In this document: piece after piece, positions 9,073 through 18,455 of the stretch
Position numbering within the stretch: the stretch's first letter is position 1
How the letters are laid out: each line of letters opens with the position of its first letter
Origin: Lentisphaerota bacterium
GTDB taxonomy: Bacteria > Verrucomicrobiota > Lentisphaeria > Oligosphaerales > JABHEG01
DNA length: 40,953 bases
Assembly (NCBI GenBank): GCA_018676675.1
Contig: JABHEG010000355.1
Coordinates: 1 to 40,953, forward strand
Reading direction: 5' to 3'
Program-made: the position numbers and the translations under genes
The notes under the pieces: generated by a model
Seen by the model: the letters and a program-made list of their open reading frames with translations, nothing else
What the model was told of the DNA's origin: nothing
The model's database searches: none

Positions 9073-10944
9073 ATGGAGCTCGACTCGACGAAGACGACAG
9101 GATCCGGCAGGCGATCAGTTACGGCGTTGGCTGTGGTGGGGCTGCTCGTGGCAAGCCACTGTGTTGGCGCTCCCCTCGAGGCGCCAACAGGGGGGCGACC
9201 GATCCTCGGCGATTGGCTGAAGGTCTTTGCCAAAGGCAGGGAGAACAAGAAGGGCCGCACCAGCGTGGCTTCCGCGAAAGGACCCGGTTTCGACCAAGTG
9301 GTGGAGTTGGAGTCGAAGGTACGGGGGTATGGATGGGAGTACAGCGCGCGAGTTGCCGTCCGGGAGTCCCCGCAACCTGGCGACGTATTGCTTTGGTCGT
9401 TCTGGGCACGAACCCTGTACACTGCGGACGAAAGCGGGCAGAGCATGGTAGAGGCCGGGATCGAGGTCCCGGGGTCGGGGAAACGAAGCGAGCGGGACAA
9501 GGCGCGCTTGGCGCCGCTTACCCAAGGGGTACTCGTTGCGGCAGGCAGCGAATGGACTCAGTTCTTCATTCGCGCCCAGGCCCCAGCCGGGACAGCCGAG
9601 GAGAAGGTAGGGTTGGTCTTCCGTTGCGGCATGGAACGGCAGCGCATCCAGCTGGGCGGCATGCGGATGCTGAACTTCGGCTCGTCAAGAGTGCTCGAGG
9701 ATCTGCCGGTGACCCGCTACTCGTACCGGGGCCGCGAGGCGGATGCGCCATGGCGTGCCGAGGCCAAAGCCAGGATCGAGACACTGCGGACCCGGGAATT
9801 GAGGCTCGTTGTGCACGATGCCACCGGCAACCCGGTGCCCAATTGCCACGTCGACCTGACGCTCAATAGGCATGCCTTCCAGTGGGGCGTGGCCTTCTCC
9901 GCATTCAGCGTGGTGGAGGCCCTCAGCCCGGACTACGAGCAGCAGCGGCAACGAATCACCGAGAACTTCAGCGCCGCCTCCTTCGTCAACGCCTTGAAAT
10001 GGCATCCGTGGGTGGGCGACTGGGGCAAGCGTATGGACCGCCCGGTGACGCTGGAAGCGCTGCGTTGGGTGCAAGAACAGGGGCTGCCCTTCCGCGGCCA
10101 CTGCCTGGTCTGGCCGCGCAAGTCGTCGGTGAGCAACGCCATGCGCAAGATGCTCGAAGCGGAGATTCCCGGTCCCGAGGCGATTAGGGCCGGGATCCTG
10201 GCACACTTGCGCAGCATCACCGCGGCGACGTCCTTCTGGATGCAAGAATGGGACGTGTTGAACGAGTCCATCCCCTGCCACGACGTCCAGGACATCTGTG
10301 GCGACGAGGTGATGGTGGACTGGTTCAAGGAAGCACGACGCCTCATGCCCGACGTGAAGCTGGCGCTCAATGAGTACAGCATCCTGTCTTCCCTTACCGA
10401 CAACAAGAAAGTCCTGCAGCACGAGGCACGAATCCGTTACCTGCTGGACCGCGGTGCGCCCGTCGATGTGCTCGGCATGCAAAGCCACATGGGCGGCTCC
10501 CCGCCGAGCCCACTTCGCGTTCTCACGCTCCTCGACCGGTTCGCCAAGAAATTCAACCTGCCGATCCGAGCCACGGAATTCGACATGGGACAGAACGCGG
10601 ATGCGGAACTGCTCTACGACTTCACCCGCGACTTCTACACAGTCATGTTCAGCCATCCACAGGTGATCGGCGTGCAGCTTTGGGGCATCGACCAGATGTT
10701 CGAGAAAAACGGCAGCCTGAGCCCGATCGGTCGTGCTCACCAAGACTTGGTGCTGGACAAGTGGCACACGCGCGAGACCGGCAAGACCGATAGAGAGGGT
10801 GCGCTATCACGTCGCGGTTTTCTCGGCAGCCACACCGCCACGTTAACAGTAGACGGAAGGACGTCCAAACACGTCGTCGACTTGCCTCCCGGCGAGGGCG
10901 CGTGCGTCGTCACAATCACCGCTGGCCCCAGCCCCCGGCGATAG
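9073..10944 (+). CDS. GH10 endo-beta-1,4-xylanase-like protein with N-terminal CBM-like domain
   Basis: 623 residues. ATG 9073 has a good ribosome site (GGGAGG, 6 nt). A signal peptide covers about residues 1-33 (SVTALAVVGLLVASHCVGAP). Residues about 45-200 resemble the CBM4/9 beta-sandwich (VLLWSFWARTLY and WTQFFIRAQAPAG). The GH10 barrel (about 235-580) shows NALKWHPWVGDW, FRGHCLVWPRKSS, WMQEWDVLNESIP with the acid/base Glu398, and PIRATEFDMGQNAD with the nucleophile Glu502. Spacing between the two Glu residues is normal for GH10. The usual activity is retaining hydrolysis of xylan; this branch, with TEFDM instead of TELDI, may have another preference. A short beta-sandwich tail follows. 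It is directly downstream of the XylR-type regulator and likely under its control. Confidence 0.9.
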   Translation: MELDSTKTTGSGRRSVTALAVVGLLVASHCVGAPLEAPTGGRPILGDWLKVFAKGRENKKGRTSVASAKGPGFDQVVELESKVRGYGWEYSARVAVRESPQPGDVLLWSFWARTLYTADESGQSMVEAGIEVPGSGKRSERDKARLAPLTQGVLVAAGSEWTQFFIRAQAPAGTAEEKVGLVFRCGMERQRIQLGGMRMLNFGSSRVLEDLPVTRYSYRGREADAPWRAEAKARIETLRTRELRLVVHDATGNPVPNCHVDLTLNRHAFQWGVAFSAFSVVEALSPDYEQQRQRITENFSAASFVNALKWHPWVGDWGKRMDRPVTLEALRWVQEQGLPFRGHCLVWPRKSSVSNAMRKMLEAEIPGPEAIRAGILAHLRSITAATSFWMQEWDVLNESIPCHDVQDICGDEVMVDWFKEARRLMPDVKLALNEYSILSSLTDNKKVLQHEARIRYLLDRGAPVDVLGMQSHMGGSPPSPLRVLTLLDRFAKKFNLPIRATEFDMGQNADAELLYDFTRDFYTVMFSHPQVIGVQLWGIDQMFEKNGSLSPIGRAHQDLVLDKWHTRETGKTDREGALSRRGFLGSHTATLTVDGRTSKHVVDLPPGEGACVVTITAGPSPRR

Positions 10945-10981
10945 GAACATTGGACCGGGTTACACAATAGGAGGATCCTCG

Positions 10982-12493
10982 ATGCAGTCATACCGAAGCT
11001 TCGTCGTCGCCCTGCTTCTCGGCACGGTTGCGATGGCGGCCAAACCCAACATCCTCTTCATCGCGGTGGACGACCTCAAGCCCATCCTTGGCTGCTATGG
11101 CGACACGACGGCCATCACGCCGAACATTGACCGGCTGGCAAGCCGGGGAACAGTTTTCCGGAATGCGCACTGTCAGTGGGCCGTCTGCGGGCCGTCCAGA
11201 TCCAGCTTGATGACAGGGCTTCTGCCGGAGACTACCGGGGTCGTAGGATTCCAGAAGATGCGCAAGCTCCTGCCCGACCTTGTGACCTTGCCACAACATC
11301 TCAGGAAGAACGGCTATGAGACCACTGGCGTGGGGAAAATCTATGATTACCGCTGTGTAGACAAACAATCCGACCAGCAATCCTGGTCGATTCCATATAG
11401 GAAAGCTGCCGCGTCACCACCGGGCGTGCAAGCAGCAAGATTCGGCTACCAGGATCCGGATCTGAGGCGTAAGATCGACGCTGTCGTGACAGAGGGGAAG
11501 AAAAGGAAGCTGAATGGCTGGCAGTCGTTCAGTCAATCCAAGCTGAAGATGGTCACGGACTGTGCAGACGTCCCCGATGAAGGGTACGGGGACGGGCTCG
11601 TGGCGCTGCGGGCAGTAGAACTGCTTGGCGAACTCAAGGATGCCAAGAAGCCCTTCTTTCTGGGGGTTGGCTTCTACAAACCGCACCTGCCGTTCAATGC
11701 GCCGAAGAAGTACTGGGACCTCTATGATCGCAATCAGTTCGAGATTCACCCGTTTCAAAAGCATGCAGAAGGGAGCAGCCCAGGCTTATACTGGGAATGC
11801 GGAGAGGCCCGATCCTACTCTGGGTTTCCTGACGAGGGGCCGGTTTCGGAAGAGACGCAGCGGCTTCTAATGCATGGGTACCATGCCTGCGTCAGCTACA
11901 TCGATGCCCAAGTCGGTAAAGTGATGACTGCTCTGCAGGAGAGCGGCTTGGCTGAGAACACGGTCATCGTCTTCTGGGGCGATCACGGCTTTCACCTTGG
12001 CGACCATGGGCTGTGGGGGAAACACACGAACCTCGAACAGGCCTCGCGCGTTCCCTTGATCATTGTTGATCCGCGTTCACCCAAACAGGCGAAAGCGACA
12101 AACTCACCTGTGCAGTTCCTGGATATCTACCCCACTCTCTGCGCCATGACGGGGGTTGTCCCCCCGGAAGAGCTCCAGGGCAAGAACATCGCACCACTCT
12201 TGCTCGACACCGAAGCCGACGTACACGCGGGTGCACTTAGTCTCTTCCGGCGGAGAGGCCGGGGCTATGCGCTGCGCACCAGGCGCTACCGCTACATCGA
12301 ATGGGTGCAGGATGGAAAACTGCTGAGCCGCGACCTGTTCGACTATGAAACAGACCCCATGGAAACCGTGAACCTGGCCAACGATGAACAACACGCCGCG
12401 CTCGTCAAGAGACTCTCCGCCGACCTGGCCGCGGCAGCACGGCACACCGGCGGTTGCCTGAATTACGAGCAGTACCTGGAGGCACGGAAATGA
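10982..12493 (+). CDS. Secreted sulfatase, family S1, iduronate-2-sulfatase-like
   Basis: 503 residues; ATG 10982 follows AGGAGGATCCTCG. Signal peptide 1-19 (FVVALLLGTVAMA). Metal-binding Asp30-Asp31 lie in NILFIAVDDLKP. Cys69 in CGPSRSSLMTG is the CxPSR residue that is oxidised to formylglycine by a maturation enzyme, which is not encoded in this window. FWGDHGFHLGDHG gives the second Asp/His metal site and SRVPLIIVDP the usual follow-on. PFFLGVGFYKPHLPFNAPKKYW is characteristic of the IDS-like subgroup (S1_7). The expected reaction is exo- or endo-hydrolysis of a sulfate ester on a uronate or other sugar. It is 37 bp after the GH10 gene and probably co-transcribed. Family certain; substrate unknown. 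Confidence 0.93.
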   Translation: MQSYRSFVVALLLGTVAMAAKPNILFIAVDDLKPILGCYGDTTAITPNIDRLASRGTVFRNAHCQWAVCGPSRSSLMTGLLPETTGVVGFQKMRKLLPDLVTLPQHLRKNGYETTGVGKIYDYRCVDKQSDQQSWSIPYRKAAASPPGVQAARFGYQDPDLRRKIDAVVTEGKKRKLNGWQSFSQSKLKMVTDCADVPDEGYGDGLVALRAVELLGELKDAKKPFFLGVGFYKPHLPFNAPKKYWDLYDRNQFEIHPFQKHAEGSSPGLYWECGEARSYSGFPDEGPVSEETQRLLMHGYHACVSYIDAQVGKVMTALQESGLAENTVIVFWGDHGFHLGDHGLWGKHTNLEQASRVPLIIVDPRSPKQAKATNSPVQFLDIYPTLCAMTGVVPPEELQGKNIAPLLLDTEADVHAGALSLFRRRGRGYALRTRRYRYIEWVQDGKLLSRDLFDYETDPMETVNLANDEQHAALVKRLSADLAAAARHTGGCLNYEQYLEARK

Positions 12494-12524
12494 GCCGTGA
12501 GTCGTGAAACGTGAAGCGGGCACG

Positions 12525-12556
12525 CCAGTCATCCAGTCATCCGGTCAACCAGTCGA
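12525..12556. repeat. Four imperfect 8-bp tandem units
   Basis: CCAGTCAT, CCAGTCAT, CCGGTCAA and CCAGTCGA run head to tail between two sulfatase genes. It is a short low-complexity tract that could vary in copy number by slippage; no function is evident. Confidence 0.6.
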
Positions 12557-12670
12557 CCCGCGAGTCTTCGGGTCCTGCTCAAGATTGAGTTGGGAGGCGC
12601 CTTCGACCTCTACAGCGGCGAAGGCGTCGAGAGCCGGGCTCAAAACGGCCACCGAAACTGAGGGCAATTC

Positions 12671-14080
12671 ATGAACACATTCCGAAGGACCACGCTGCAA
12701 CTCGCCCTGCTGCTAACATGCGGGAACTTGCTCCCACAGGCGTTGGGCGCCGAACGGCCGAATGTCGTCTTCATCCTGGCGGATGATCTGGGGTATGGCG
12801 GCCTGAAGTGCTATGGCACGGATTGGCTGGAAACGCCGAACCTGGACCGGCTCTGTTCGGAAGGGATGAAGTTCACCAACGGCTACGCCTCGCACCCGAC
12901 CTGCCAACCGTCGCGCATCGCGATCCTCAGCGGCCAGTATGCCCCGCGTACCGGCGGCTACCGCGTCATGGACCACCATCGCGGCAAGGAGCATCTGATC
13001 AAGTACGTCGTGCCCAAGCTGACCGGACTGGCCCTGGAGAAGACCACGTTCGCCGAGCGCTTCAGACAGGCCGGCTACACGACCGCGATGTATGGCAAGT
13101 GGCATGCTGGGAACTACAACAAGAGCCTGCATCCGCGCTACCAGGGCTTTGATGAAGCCTATGTCTGCAAAAGCCACTACGATGTGAAACGCTCTGACCC
13201 GCACGTTGACCTGCCGGAGGGCATGGACTTTTCCGAATACTACACCGGCCTGGCGATCGCGTTCATGGAAGATGCGAACGAGACCGGGAAGTCCTTCTTT
13301 CTCTACATGCCGTACTATCTAATCCATGCGCCGTTTGAAACGCGGCAGGACTACATCGACTATTTCAGGAAGAAGCTCGAAGGCAGAGCTTTCCCTGACC
13401 GGAATGCGGAGAGAATACCGATCGTCGCGGCGATGACCAAGCACCTGGACGACTGCGTTGGACGGCTCCTGGATGCGCTGAAGACCATGGGTATCGAAGA
13501 GAACACGATTGTGGTGTTCACTTCTGATAACGGCGCCTACACGCCAGCCCTGACGGGCGGCTTTCGTGGACAGAAAGGGCACGTTTACGAGGGGGGGATG
13601 CGGGTCCCCTATATCTTCAAATGGCCCGGGAGGATCAAGCCTCGTTCCGAGTCCACGGAACGGATCACGCACATTGACCTTTATCCGACCTTCCTCGATC
13701 TGGCCGGCGTGTCGCACCCGGACGACCACGTTCTCGACGGCGAGAGTCTCGCTGGACTCTTGACCGGTAAGCTCGACAGGCTGCCGGAGCGCCCGATCTG
13801 CTGCTATCACCCCAAGTACGGTCAGTATCACCCGAAGAAGAAGCGATGGGTATATCCGTGGCGCAACGTCATCTATGACGGCAACTACAAGCTCCGCGAG
13901 GTGGTGGAATATGGCACGTATGAGCTTTACAACCTCGAAGATGATCCGAAAGAAGCGCACGACCTCACAAAGGGCCATCCCGAAAGAGCGCAGCAGCTCA
14001 TCAAGAAATTGCGCCGTTGGGAAAGAGACACCGGCGCTCCGCCTTTGACGCTCAACCCCGACTACGCACCGAAGAAGTAG
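12671..14080 (+). CDS. Secreted sulfatase, family S1, arylsulfatase-like
   Basis: 469 residues. Signal peptide about 1-27 (TLQLALLLTCGNLLPQALGA). Asp38-Asp39 in FILADDLGYGGLKCYG bind the metal; Cys78 in CQPSRIAILSGQY is the formylglycine site; MYGKWHAGNY and VVFTSDNGAYTP are the remaining canonical motifs, with GGMRVPYIFKWPG after them. It would remove sulfate from a glycan outside the cytoplasm after activation by a formylglycine-generating enzyme encoded elsewhere. GAGGGCAATTC precedes the ATG. Its TAG stop overlaps the AGGAG ribosome site of the next gene, 9 bp away, which suggests translational coupling with the GH95 enzyme. It differs enough from the two other sulfatases that separate sulfate positions are likely; exact subfamily not assigned. 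Confidence 0.93.
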   Translation: MNTFRRTTLQLALLLTCGNLLPQALGAERPNVVFILADDLGYGGLKCYGTDWLETPNLDRLCSEGMKFTNGYASHPTCQPSRIAILSGQYAPRTGGYRVMDHHRGKEHLIKYVVPKLTGLALEKTTFAERFRQAGYTTAMYGKWHAGNYNKSLHPRYQGFDEAYVCKSHYDVKRSDPHVDLPEGMDFSEYYTGLAIAFMEDANETGKSFFLYMPYYLIHAPFETRQDYIDYFRKKLEGRAFPDRNAERIPIVAAMTKHLDDCVGRLLDALKTMGIEENTIVVFTSDNGAYTPALTGGFRGQKGHVYEGGMRVPYIFKWPGRIKPRSESTERITHIDLYPTFLDLAGVSHPDDHVLDGESLAGLLTGKLDRLPERPICCYHPKYGQYHPKKKRWVYPWRNVIYDGNYKLREVVEYGTYELYNLEDDPKEAHDLTKGHPERAQQLIKKLRRWERDTGAPPLTLNPDYAPKK

Positions 14081-14089
14081 GAGCAAACG

Positions 14090-16426
14090 ATGGCAGGACG
14101 CCAAGCGATGGATGTGGTGGTGGCTACGAGAATGGGGCTGATGGCCTGGGGAGTGTTCATGTTCTTTGCGACTTTCTCCTATGCCGGAGTCCAGAACAAC
14201 GTTGATATGGCGGAGTTTCTGGGGAAACACGATCTCAGATGGGATGCCGCTCCTGGAGACCGCGGCGATAGCGCATTCCTTGGGAATGGCCTGTTCGGCT
14301 CCACCATCTGGTCGGCGCGGAATGAAGTTCTGCACTGGGATCTCGGACGCAGCGATGTCTATGACACAGCGGCCCGGGTGAAGTCGCGAATTCCCGTTGG
14401 CAAGCTGGTTCTCCGTCTCGGCGGCAAGACAGCCGGGCAGACGATGCATCAGTCTCTGCACAGAGCCGAGGCCACCGGAGCCATCACGACCGATCGTGGG
14501 GAAATGAGTTGGCGCTGCATTATGCCCAGGGAACAGATGGTCGGCTTGGTTGAGTACAGGCTCAGCGGCTCTGAGCAAGCCGACTTTGAGTTCTTCCAGC
14601 TTCCGGCCATTGACAGCGGGACGCTCCGAAACGGGTTGCGGGATCTGCTTGCGAAAAGTGACCTGTCCAAACGCGAGCAGCGGATCGTCGATTTTAGCAA
14701 TCCCGCGTTCGCGCCATTCATCGATGAACTGAAGAAGGACCCGAAGGTGTCCGTCCATCCGCCGGCAAAGACCGGCAAGATCGGCCAGATCAGCTGGTTG
14801 GTGCAACCGTTCAGAGATGGCGGCGGGTACATGGTTGCGTGGGGGGTGCGTAACCTGGGCGCCGGCAGGGCACTTTGTGCCTATACACTGGATTACGAAC
14901 ACGAAGGCGACGTGACGGAAGAGAAAGCTGTTTCCGACGTAAGCAGGGCCTTGGCAGCAGGATACCGGCAGCTTGCCGTACCCCACTGGGATTGGTGGAG
15001 GGAGTACTACGCAAGGAGCTTTCTGTCCATTCCAGACAGGAAGGTGGAACGCTATTACTGGATCCAGATCTACAAGATGGCTGCAGCCATGCGCCCGGAT
15101 GGCCCGGTTCTTGATGAGATCGGGCCGTGGTTGCGGGCTACCGGTTGGGCACGGGTGTGGTGCAACACCAATATCCAGATCCTGTACCACAGCACGATGA
15201 CCAGCAATCGCCTCGAGCTCTGCAAGCCGTTTATCACGTTGTTCAACAGCAACAAGCCAGTCTTCGAGGCAGTGGTTCCCGAAAAGTACAGGACGGAAGG
15301 AGCGATGGCTCTCGGGCGGACCATGGACATCTTCGGCTCAACCGGATGGCACTGGGAATTCGGCAACCTCACGTGGGCGTTGCACGACTACTGGATGTAC
15401 TGCCGCTATACGGGGAACGAGACACTCGAGAAAGAGGAATTCTACCCTCTACTGAGAGGCGCTGTCCGCTTCATGATGGCCGGACTCATGAAGGACGGAC
15501 AGGGCGTCTATCATATGGCGCCCGATGTCTCGCCGGAGTACTCCAACGAGCGCTATCTGGACACGGTCTACAACCTGGCGACGCTGCGTTGGGGCCTGAA
15601 AGTCCTGACGTTCCTCAGTCGCAAACACGGCTTGAATGATCCTGACGAAGCCCGGTGGGACGACGTCATGGCGAGCCTCGCACCGTATCCGCTCAACGAA
15701 AACGGGTTCATGGTTGCTGCCGGTGTGCCGTTCGCGGCATCGCACCGCCACTACTCACATCTGATGGCCTTCTGGCCTCTCTTAGAGCAGGACCCGGATG
15801 CCCCGAAAGGACATGCGCTCTTCCGCACGTCCTACGATCATTGGGTGAAGCTCGCGACCGATAGGAATGTCGGCTGGAACGGCTTCTCCTTCTTCGGCGC
15901 CGCCGGAATGGCTGCTTGGTTGCGCGATGGAAACGAGGCCTTGCGGCAACTGCGGAATGGTGCGGATTGGACGACGCCAAGCACCTTCTTCAAGGGACCG
16001 GGACCGGCCATAGAGAGTGTTCTCTGCGGCACTGTCGGCACAACCGAGATGCTCCTGCAAAGCGCGACGGCAGACCCCGCCGAGTTTCGGCTCCGCGTCT
16101 TTCCGGCATTAGCCGATGGCTGGAAGGACGTGTCGTTCGACAAGCTGATGGCGGAAGGCGCATTTGAGGTCTCCGCGCAGATGCGGGAGGGCAGATTGCA
16201 GTTCGTGCAGATCACCAGCAACGCTGGAAATCCGTGCCGGGTCGAAGCGCCCTTTGCCGGACCGGTCAAAGCGTTCGGGAAACGGGAGTTCACCATCACG
16301 AAGACGAAGGACAAGTACGGCCGACCCATCCATGAGGTCGATCTGAGGAAGGGAGAAACCGTTGTCCTGGCGGAAGCATCGGCTGCTCCCGAGAGCTTGG
16401 CTATCGATCCCGTTCGCGGCAGATAG
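14090..16426 (+). CDS. GH95-like alpha-L-fucosidase/alpha-L-galactosidase
   Basis: 778 residues. ATG 14090 is 9 bp after the sulfatase stop, with AGGAG overlapping that stop. An N-terminal hydrophobic segment (GLMAWGVFMFFATFSYAG) is a signal peptide. The N-terminal super-sandwich carries SAFLGNGLFGSTIWSARNEVLHWDLGRSDVYD, the GH95 opening. The alpha/alpha barrel has VWCNTNIQILYHST, aligned with the paired catalytic-site Asn of the family, HWEFGNLTWALHDYWMYC, MAPDVSPEYSNERYLDT, SHRHYSHLMAFWP and GTVGTTEMLLQSA. GH95 enzymes hydrolyse alpha-1,2-fucose or alpha-L-galactose with inversion. The catalytic motifs are recognisable but altered from the classical INTN and HRHxSHL forms, so specificity may differ. 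The direct coupling to a sulfatase suggests a sulfated fucoside or galactoside as the shared target (inference). Confidence 0.85.
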   Translation: MAGRQAMDVVVATRMGLMAWGVFMFFATFSYAGVQNNVDMAEFLGKHDLRWDAAPGDRGDSAFLGNGLFGSTIWSARNEVLHWDLGRSDVYDTAARVKSRIPVGKLVLRLGGKTAGQTMHQSLHRAEATGAITTDRGEMSWRCIMPREQMVGLVEYRLSGSEQADFEFFQLPAIDSGTLRNGLRDLLAKSDLSKREQRIVDFSNPAFAPFIDELKKDPKVSVHPPAKTGKIGQISWLVQPFRDGGGYMVAWGVRNLGAGRALCAYTLDYEHEGDVTEEKAVSDVSRALAAGYRQLAVPHWDWWREYYARSFLSIPDRKVERYYWIQIYKMAAAMRPDGPVLDEIGPWLRATGWARVWCNTNIQILYHSTMTSNRLELCKPFITLFNSNKPVFEAVVPEKYRTEGAMALGRTMDIFGSTGWHWEFGNLTWALHDYWMYCRYTGNETLEKEEFYPLLRGAVRFMMAGLMKDGQGVYHMAPDVSPEYSNERYLDTVYNLATLRWGLKVLTFLSRKHGLNDPDEARWDDVMASLAPYPLNENGFMVAAGVPFAASHRHYSHLMAFWPLLEQDPDAPKGHALFRTSYDHWVKLATDRNVGWNGFSFFGAAGMAAWLRDGNEALRQLRNGADWTTPSTFFKGPGPAIESVLCGTVGTTEMLLQSATADPAEFRLRVFPALADGWKDVSFDKLMAEGAFEVSAQMREGRLQFVQITSNAGNPCRVEAPFAGPVKAFGKREFTITKTKDKYGRPIHEVDLRKGETVVLAEASAAPESLAIDPVRGR

Positions 16427-16570
16427 AGAGCGTCAATTGGAGAGAGTGCGAGGCCGCCATGAAGAAGGCCGGACGTTGGACGGGGGCCTCGCCGGGGATA
16501 TGCGGCCCGCCGATTCCCCAAGTCCCGTCGCCAAGACTGCTGCCATCGGGCAACACAGGGAACCGCTGAG

Positions 16571-18016
16571 ATGAGAACACGATCACTGATCGCTGCCATG
16601 CTCTGTATGACCGGGTCTGCGTTCGCCGCCGGCAAGCGTCCAAACATCATCTGGATCGAAGCGGATGACTTGATGCCGCGGTTCATGAACAAGCTGGGTG
16701 AAGGGTTCGGGCTGACGCCCAGTCTGGACCGGCTGGCCTCGACGGGCGTTCACTTCCCGAACGCGGTCTGCCAGGCGCCCATGTGCGGGCCGTCGCGCAA
16801 CGGGTTGCTGGCCAACCTGTACTCACACAACCTCGGGTTCTATCGCAATGGCCAACTGCGAAGGCTGCCGGCAGGAGCATGGACATTCCCGCCGGTGCTG
16901 AGACAGGCTGGCTACCAAACCGCCTATATCGGCAAGTCGCACATCAAGGCGTCGGCGGATAACCCGAAGGCCACGAAAGACGAAGCGCTACGCGACCACG
17001 GGTTCGACCATGTCAACTGCACCGGCGAACGCTACATGCTCTGGAAATTCCTGAAAGAGGGATGGAAGATCAAGGACAGTCCTTTCATCAAACACCTGAA
17101 GCAACGCGGGAAGTACGAGCAGTGGCTCAAAGACAATACGGGCTATGGAAATCTCAGCACCATGGCCGAGGACGTCGACTACCTTGATGGCTTCACGGCG
17201 CAGGTCGCCATCGACTGGCTGGCCGAGGGACGCAATGCCGAGAAGCCCTTCTTCCTCTGGTTCAACTTCTGCCTGCCGCACGGGCCCTACGACGTGCCGC
17301 AGCGCTGGTACGACAAGGTTGCCGGCCTGAAGATCCCGCCCCCGAAGACGGATCGCTTCGGCCATGATGTCCCTGAGCCGTTGCTGAAGGACAACAAGCC
17401 CGTCAAGTCTCCGGAAAGCACGGCAAAGCACCGCTTGGGAGAAGCGGCGAACGTCGCCTTCATGGATGCCCAGATCGGCCGCTTGCTTGACGCGTTGAAG
17501 GCCACAGACCAACTTGACAACACCGTGGTCATCTTCTTCTCCGACCACTCCATCCTCCTCGGCAACCACGGTCGCCTGCACAAAGGGACGCTCTTCGAGG
17601 AAGCCCTGAACGCCTCCATGATCGTCAGCTTCCCGAAGCGCTTCCCGCAGGATCAGATCAACCCCCATCCCATGGAGCTGATGGACCTGGTGCCGACCAC
17701 CTTTGAGCTGGCCGGTGTTGAAGAGCCAAACAAGGCCGCGAAAAACGGATTCAGCATTGTCCCGCTGCTCGAAGGCAAGAAGACCAATGGCAGGACATAC
17801 GCCTTCTCAGAAATCCTCGGGGCCCAGGCAGCAACCGATGCCCGTTACCGTTACATCGTCAGCAAAGGCACCGAGATCCTCTACGATCACAAGACCGACC
17901 CGTGGGAGATGAAAAACGTGGCCAGTGAATGCCCGGAAGTGGCCGAGCGCATGCGCAAAGCGGTTACGCACTGGATGGGATCTTCCGGGCCGGTCCACCC
18001 CCCGAAGACCTACTGA
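16571..18016 (+). CDS. Secreted sulfatase, family S1
   Basis: 481 residues, preceded by a 144-bp spacer without obvious signals. Signal peptide 1-20 (LIAAMLCMTGSAFAA). Asp32-Asp33 in IIWIEADDLMPR, Cys72 in APMCGPSRNGLLANLYSHN (formylglycine site) and VIFFSDHSILLGNHGRLHKG (second metal site) are present. The usual SDHGxxLGxHG motif reads SDHSILLGNHG, with Ser replacing the first Gly. NAEKPFFLWFNFCLPHGPYDVPQRW is typical of S1. The C-terminus is the normal YDHKTDPWEMKNVASECPE. It is the third sulfatase of the run and needs the same activation by an enzyme outside the window. No strong ribosome site is visible (CCGCTGAG before ATG). Substrate unknown. Confidence 0.92.
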   Translation: MRTRSLIAAMLCMTGSAFAAGKRPNIIWIEADDLMPRFMNKLGEGFGLTPSLDRLASTGVHFPNAVCQAPMCGPSRNGLLANLYSHNLGFYRNGQLRRLPAGAWTFPPVLRQAGYQTAYIGKSHIKASADNPKATKDEALRDHGFDHVNCTGERYMLWKFLKEGWKIKDSPFIKHLKQRGKYEQWLKDNTGYGNLSTMAEDVDYLDGFTAQVAIDWLAEGRNAEKPFFLWFNFCLPHGPYDVPQRWYDKVAGLKIPPPKTDRFGHDVPEPLLKDNKPVKSPESTAKHRLGEAANVAFMDAQIGRLLDALKATDQLDNTVVIFFSDHSILLGNHGRLHKGTLFEEALNASMIVSFPKRFPQDQINPHPMELMDLVPTTFELAGVEEPNKAAKNGFSIVPLLEGKKTNGRTYAFSEILGAQAATDARYRYIVSKGTEILYDHKTDPWEMKNVASECPEVAERMRKAVTHWMGSSGPVHPPKTY

Positions 18017-18414
18017 CCATAGGTGATTCCACTCCGAGAAGTCAAGACCTCGTCTCGCACCAAGATCCGGAACAAGTTTGAGTAATAGACTGGGCGACGT
18101 GCGAGACAAGGTGCGAGACAAAGTGGGCCTTCTTCCGAGATCCGCCCTTCTTGGAGAAGACCCGATCATACAAGATCACCGAGCTCTGTAGAACAAGCCC
18201 CCAGAGCTCGCCCAGGTGCGCAAGCTGAATGTACGCGCCCTGTCCCGCCGAGGTCTTCCAGTGTGTGAGGGGACCTCCGGGCCGCGACCAGACTTGGTGC
18301 TTGGACCGGTCGCCGTCCAGAGGCCGCCTCCCACATTGGGCACGCCCACTGCGGATGTCCAGGTTGCGCGGCCTCGAGTGGGCGCGCGTGAGCTCTGAAC
18401 CCCGGAAACTCCCC
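18017..18414. other. 400-bp intergenic region with GTGCGAGAC repeats
   Basis: No gene is recognised. GTCTCGCACC (18052-18061) is the exact inverse of GGTGCGAGAC (18110-18119), and a direct copy CGTGCGAGACAAG starts at 18098. A short frame from GTG 18099 to a TAG at 18189-18191 reads VRDKVRDKVGLLPRSALLG, a repetitive, non-family-like peptide that may be a decayed end of some coding element. The rest is featureless to me. The region separates the sulfatase run from the GH94 gene and so may contain a promoter, but no clear boxes are seen. Confidence 0.45.
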
Positions 18415-18437
18415 CGGGCGGCATCTGAAGCCGCCCG
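18415..18437 (+). promoter_or_regulatory. Stable hairpin just upstream of the GH94 ribosome site
   Basis: CGGGCGGC and GCCGCCCG form a perfect 8-bp stem with the 7-nt loop ATCTGAA. It ends a few bases before AAGGAACGCATC-ATG of the GH94 gene and is not followed by a T-run. It could protect the mRNA 5' end or modulate translation; a factor-assisted terminator for the upstream run is the alternative. Confidence 0.45.
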
Positions 18438-18455
18438 TCTCACAAGGAACGCATC

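Noticed and set aside
13319..15190. Long minus-strand open frame (about 620 codons) opposite the sulfatase/GH95 junction
   Set aside because: It is antisense to two well-supported genes, has no family motifs, and arises from high GC codon bias.
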